Assembly (NCBI GenBank): GCA_964503475.1
Contig: CAZCZU010000036.1
Location: 1 to 26,422 of the forward strand
Reading direction: 5' to 3'
Origin: CAZCZU01 sp964503475
Lineage (GTDB): Bacteria > Pseudomonadota > Zetaproteobacteria > Mariprofundales > Mariprofundaceae
DNA: 26,422 nt
Positions 23,561 to 26,422 of this stretch are shown here, in pieces. The notes under the pieces are model-generated. The model had not been told where the DNA came from, ran no database searches, and worked only from the letters and a program-made list of their open reading frames with translations. Position numbers and translations under genes: made by a program. How positions within the stretch are numbered: position 1 is the stretch's first letter; each line of letters starts with the position of its first letter.

Positions 23561-24012
23561 TGTTGCCATCGCCGATCATGATGGTGTGTGCCGGCAATCT
23601 TTGCCGCAGTCCATTTGCCGAGCACTATATGCGCATGCGTCTGGAGCAGGCCGGCCTTTATGGGGAATGCTTCAGTCGGGGCCTGCTGGCCATGGCCGGA
23701 CGCAAGGTGCCGTCGACCGCACTGAAGGTGGCGGCGGAGTTTGGTGTCGATCTGAGCGGTCATGTATCCCAGACGCTGCTGGCCCCGGATCTGGACCGGG
23801 CCGGCATGGTCATGGTCATGGAGCCTGCCCAGCGCCAGCATCTGGGGAAGGTGCGTCCGGCTCATATCGGCAAGGTGGTGCTGTTGTCGCAGCCCACCGG
23901 CGGCGGCGTGATTGACGATCCCATGGGCAAGGATGAGGCTTGCTTTCGGGAGGTGTATCAGGAGATTGCCGATCTCGTTGATGCATGGCTGGCTCGTTTT
24001 GGTGTAGGCTGA
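23557..24012 (+). CDS. Low-molecular-weight protein tyrosine phosphatase
   Basis: A 151-residue protein of the LMW-PTP family. The P-loop is CAGNLCRS with nucleophile C11 and R17 (C-x5-R). The general acid is in IDDP (119-122), followed by a C-terminal helix. All catalytic residues are present. Relatives act on tyrosine kinases of capsule/exopolysaccharide export or have arsenate reductase activity. No kinase or polysaccharide gene is adjacent, and coupling to dnaQ says little about its substrate. Start ATG 23557 (ATG 23560 also possible). Confidence 0.92.
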   Translation: MMLPSPIMMVCAGNLCRSPFAEHYMRMRLEQAGLYGECFSRGLLAMAGRKVPSTALKVAAEFGVDLSGHVSQTLLAPDLDRAGMVMVMEPAQRQHLGKVRPAHIGKVVLLSQPTGGGVIDDPMGKDEACFREVYQEIADLVDAWLARFGVG

Positions 24013-24034
24013 CGTCGGCTGCATCATTTTTGCT

Positions 24035-24108
24035 GCGGGTGTAGTTCAATGGTAGAACATCAGCTTCCCAAGCTGAATACGTGGGTTCGATTCCCATCAC
24101 CCGCTCCA
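24035..24108 (+). tRNA. tRNA-Gly (anticodon CCC)
   Basis: Acceptor stem GCGGGTG pairs with CACCCGC (24098-24104), followed by discriminator T and an encoded CCA. The D arm contains TAGTTCAATGGTAGA. The anticodon stem TCAGC/GCTGA closes the loop TTCCCAA, giving anticodon CCC. The T arm is GTGGG-TTCGATT-CCCAT. It lies 22 bp after the phosphatase gene and 41 bp before the zapD homologue. Confidence 0.97.
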
Positions 24109-24149
24109 GTTCGGATAGTGTTACCTTGTGAGCTCCGGAGGCGATTGAA

Positions 24150-24923
24150 TTGACGGATCCGGTTCGTTTCAGCTTTCCCCTTAACCCGCGCATGCACTCG
24201 TTTATCGAGCTGCGCGATGCGTTGCGCGTGCTGGAACAGGGGCGACGACAGGGCCAGCCTTATACCTGGCTGGCTGCGGCGGCGGATTTGTGAAATTCGC
24301 TTTTGGGCGAGACCGGGCGCAAGCAGGCCCTTCCCGAGCTTATGGGGCTGCTGACAAGTATGCGGGCTTCTTTGAATGCCTTGGCCGAGAAGCACGAGGC
24401 GTATCGTGAGCATATCATGCAGGCCTGTGAATCGATTCGGGTGCATGAGGAGTCGATGCGTCATGGTGTTCAGGAAGCCGTCGAGTTTCTTTATTCCGAT
24501 TCCCTGATTAATGCCTATTTTAAGGCCTTGCAGAAGCAGGACTGGCTGGCCCATCGTCCGCTTCTGGCCCAGGGGATCGAACAGATATGGCAGAGTCGCG
24601 ATTGTCCGCAACGACTAAGCCACCTGCTGCACGACCTTTATGCGGTCGTGGACCATACGGATGCGATGCTGAACGATTTTGTTACCTGGAAGCAGCAGGT
24701 TGCGGCCGGAGGCAGCGATCATATATCCCCTGCACGCGATACCGGCTACGGCCTGCTTATTGTAGGGCTGGATCCGGCCCTGGTCGCATCCGGCATTATG
24801 CCGGAATGCTCAGGGAACCGAATGGCGATTCGCTTGCGTTTTCAGCTCTGGCAGACAGGGGCTGCAGCCAGGGAGGTCGACGAGGACGTGCCTTATCATT
24901 TTATGTTGGTGCCGATTGTATGA
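24150..24923 (+). pseudogene. zapD: zapD (yacF) homologue with in-frame TGA
   Basis: The frame from TTG 24150 (ribosome site GGAGG, 24137-24141) gives a 257-codon ZapD-like protein, close to E. coli ZapD (247). It begins with RFSFPLNPRMHSF and ends with RMAIRLRFQLWQ and FMLVPIV, both typical. A TGA at 24291-24293 (codon 48) interrupts it, and the frame is unbroken on either side, so a single base change explains it. A restart at TTG 24303 would lack the N-terminus and has no ribosome site. Known: ZapD cross-links FtsZ protofilaments at the division ring. The downstream neighbour yacG confirms identity (zapD-yacG order). Alternatives: sequencing error, or readthrough. Confidence 0.8.
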
Positions 24924-25111
24924 GTAATCCACGTTTTTATTGTCCGACCTGTAAGAAGGCGGTTGAGCGATCCGGTGAGGATTTTCCGTTCTGCAGCGAT
25001 CGCTGTCGACAGATCGACCTTGGTCGCTGGGCCGATGGCAGCTATAGCATCCCGGGCGAAAGTGTATCGATACCGGACCGGGATGAGGATGGCGAGCCGA
25101 GCATTCACTAG
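24920..25111 (+). CDS. yacG: DNA gyrase inhibitor/zinc-binding protein YacG
   Basis: A 63-residue protein with the YacG zinc motif C8-x2-C11 ... C25-x3-C29 (YCPTCKK, FCSDRCRQIDLGRW), followed by the acidic tail normal for the family. Known: E. coli YacG binds GyrB and blocks DNA binding by gyrase. The start overlaps the zapD stop by 4 bp (ATGA), which preserves the zapD-yacG operon even though zapD is interrupted. Confidence 0.95.
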   Translation: MSNPRFYCPTCKKAVERSGEDFPFCSDRCRQIDLGRWADGSYSIPGESVSIPDRDEDGEPSIH

Positions 25112-25546
25112 GTGTTAAGCGTGTACCGAAATGAGGCATATCTGTGGATAGGCGTTGCGTTGCTGCTGCCCGTCGTGGCCTGGCCGCTGCTTCTGGCCGG
25201 TGTGACACCGGAAGCATATCCGAAAGTGGTCGAGAACTGGCTGATGTCCGCAGCCGGGTTGTTGCTGGCGGTTGTTGTCGCCGACTCGGTGCTGGCCGGC
25301 GTCGGACGGTTTCGTGATGTCCTTGCGGCCGCTTTGTGGGTCCTTGTTTCGGCATCGTTGCTACTTTTTATCCAGCATGCCTCCTCGAGCGGCTGGATGC
25401 TGGGGGCGCTTTTCGGGCTGCACGGCCTGCGTTCGGCATGGCCCCTGTGGCAACAGCGGGGTAAGTGGTGGCACTGGTATGCCTGGTCGCGGGACAGTGC
25501 GGCATCCTTGATTATTTTCTACTGGCTCACGCACTGGCCGGTCTGA
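25112..25546 (+). CDS. Small inner-membrane protein of unknown function
   Basis: A 144-residue hydrophobic protein starting at GTG 25112 directly after the yacG stop (GTG 25121 is a possible alternative). Four membrane segments are evident: about 10-30, 42-62, 66-86 and 90-108, perhaps a fifth at 128-142. Trp-rich loops (WPLWQQRGKWWHWYAW) lie between the last ones. I do not recognise a family. It is coupled at its end to maf (TGATG), so it belongs to the zapD-yacG-maf transcription unit. Confidence 0.75.
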   Translation: MLSVYRNEAYLWIGVALLLPVVAWPLLLAGVTPEAYPKVVENWLMSAAGLLLAVVVADSVLAGVGRFRDVLAAALWVLVSASLLLFIQHASSSGWMLGALFGLHGLRSAWPLWQQRGKWWHWYAWSRDSAASLIIFYWLTHWPV

Positions 25547-26130
25547 TGCATGCTGATATACGGCTGATTCTGGCCTCCATATCACCTTATCGTCGGCAGT
25601 TGCTGCAGCGCCTCGGCATGCCGTTTGAGGTGTGTGCGCCGGAGTATGAAGAAAAGGCGGACAGAGCGGCCAGTCCTGAAGAGCTGGTACGCAGGCACAC
25701 GCTGGGCAAGCTGCAGAGTGTCGCCGATCGATTTCCGGCAGCATGGGTCATTGCATCGGATCAGCTGGCGGAGTGCGATGGTGAGATTATGGGAAAGCCG
25801 GGTGGCAGGGATGCGGCAATCGGCCAATTAAGCCGAATGTCCGGCAAGAGCGTACGTTTTCTTACCGGGCTGGCTTTTTCCAGGGCTGGAAGTGTGAGCT
25901 ATGAGCTGGTGCCCTACTGGGTGCATATGCGCGAGCTGGATGCAGGAGAGATTATCCGGTATGTCGAGCGCGAGCAGCCCTATGATTGTGCCGGCAGTTT
26001 CAAATCCGAAGGCTTGGGAGTGGCTCTGTTCCGAGCCATGGAGGGCGATGATCCGACATCCCTGATCGGCCTGCCGCTCATCCACCTTTCGCGCATGCTG
26101 CAGCCATTGCAGCCGATTAAGGCCTGCTAA
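25546..26130 (+). CDS. Maf-like nucleotide pyrophosphatase (YceF type)
   Basis: A 194-residue protein, full length. The ATG at 25546 overlaps the previous stop (TGATG). Maf motifs are present: ASISPYRRQLLQRLG (10-24), an ASDQ segment with the catalytic Asp, DGEIMGKPG, and KSEGLGVALF near the C-terminus. SDQ followed by DGEIMGKP points to the YceF subgroup, which hydrolyses 7-methyl-GTP, rather than the dTTP/UTP-specific YhdE. Role: house-cleaning of modified nucleotides. It converges with nth, overlapping by 14 bp. Confidence 0.92.
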   Translation: MHADIRLILASISPYRRQLLQRLGMPFEVCAPEYEEKADRAASPEELVRRHTLGKLQSVADRFPAAWVIASDQLAECDGEIMGKPGGRDAAIGQLSRMSGKSVRFLTGLAFSRAGSVSYELVPYWVHMRELDAGEIIRYVEREQPYDCAGSFKSEGLGVALFRAMEGDDPTSLIGLPLIHLSRMLQPLQPIKAC

Positions 26131-26371
26131 CAGGCGTCTGAAGGGCGACAGGCTTCTCCGGCCATTGGCACTCGGCAACGATGGGGCACTGGTGACACTT
26201 GGGTTTACGGGCGGTACAGGTGTAGCGGCCATGCAGGATCAGCCAGTGATGTGCGTGCTGGAGGAACTCTTTCGGCACCACTTTCATAAGCTTTTTTTCG
26301 ACATCGAGAGGAGTCTTGCCGGGGGCGAGGCCGGTACGGTTTCCGACCCGAAAAATGTGGGTGTCGACCCA
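26117..26371 (-). pseudogene. nth: nth (endonuclease III) C-terminal fragment
   Basis: About 84 codons of the C-terminal end of endonuclease III: VDTHIFRVGNRTGLAPGKTP with the catalytic Asp, then HHWLILHGRYTCTARKPKC and the [4Fe-4S] ligands C-x6-C-x2-C-x5-C. Upstream of VDTH the similarity stops. The preceding residue is Trp where family members usually have Ala, and TAA (26384-26386) and TGA follow in frame within 40 bp. Known: Nth removes oxidised pyrimidines. The missing part would normally hold the helix-hairpin-helix, so this copy is broken unless it continues beyond an insertion outside the window. Confidence 0.8.
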
Positions 26372-26422
26372 CTGCTGTCCCACTTAGCTAATAAAAAGGA
26401 GGCCTGATTCTCAACGTTTGTT
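26372..26422. other. Non-nth sequence at window edge, possible insertion element end
   Basis: Sequence from about 26372 no longer encodes Nth. It begins CTGCTGTCCCACTTAGC and becomes A-rich, with AAGGAGG (26396-26402), a strong plus-strand ribosome site just before the edge. A terminus followed shortly by a ribosome site is typical of an insertion sequence reading rightward, but only 51 bp are visible and I cannot name a family. An assembly artefact is possible. Confidence 0.35.

Noticed and set aside
24035..24108. tRNA-Gly as an attachment site for an integrative element
   Set aside because: The tRNA is intact, flanked by ordinary host genes, with no integrase and no repeated tRNA 3' end in the window.
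1..26422. CRISPR array or guide-RNA module that could make this a CRISPR-associated transposon
   Set aside because: No regularly spaced repeats and no cas-like genes are visible. A dedicated tniQ and comM junction explain targeting without RNA guides.

Overview
The window holds two compositionally different parts joined at position 10199/10200. The left ~10.2 kb is visibly less GC-rich and is the tnsA-side end of a Tn7-like transposon with its cargo. The right ~16.2 kb is GC-rich chromosome. The host genes (ilvE, glnE, mlaFEDC, an AsmA/YhdP-like gene, dnaQ, zapD-yacG, a YceF-type maf, nth) mark a Gram-negative, proteobacterial-type organism. I cannot place it more precisely from sequence alone. 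A gamma- or zetaproteobacterium would fit.

Transposon (1 to ~10199). On the minus strand, reading inward from the end, lie tnsA, tnsB, tnsC, tniQ/tnsD and a zinc-ribbon gene in the position of tniE. All are coupled by short overlaps. Outside tnsA is the element terminus (ACA at 10197-10199) with four copies of a TCGCA-centred repeat that I read as TnsB sites. The terminus abuts the 3' third of comM, which begins inside its conserved Gly-Gly-Ser segment. This gene order and target are those of the Tn6022/AbaR group of comM-inserted Tn7-like elements. The 5' part of comM and the other transposon end must lie left of the window.

Cargo (1-4094, plus strand). It consists of a ubiquitin-E1-like/JAB fusion cut by the window edge, three consecutive genes with signal peptides (a small Cys-rich protein, a NUC1/EndoG-type nuclease, a short hypothetical protein), and a ComEC-like metallo-beta-lactamase (MBL). 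The MBL gene runs convergently 15 bp into tniE. An E1-JAB protein with an MBL neighbour resembles predicted bacterial ubiquitin-like conjugation operons. The secreted nuclease cassette is wedged between the two. Disruption of comM together with a predicted secreted nuclease suggests an element that suppresses DNA uptake by its host, but this is inference.

Chromosome (10200-26422). The comM remnant is followed by a membrane/TrkA-C protein and a divergent duplicated-domain lipoprotein. Next come glnE-ilvE (minus strand, ending in a strong hairpin), the mlaF-mlaE-mlaD-mlaC set for outer-membrane phospholipid transport, and a 1010-residue AsmA/YhdP-like protein. Then follow dnaQ with an apparent leaderless promoter, a low-molecular-weight phosphatase, tRNA-Gly(CCC), a zapD homologue with an in-frame TGA, yacG, a small membrane protein, maf and the C-terminal end of nth. 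The nth sequence is lost at about 26370, apparently by a second insertion at the window edge. Three host genes (comM, zapD, nth) are therefore broken within 16 kb.
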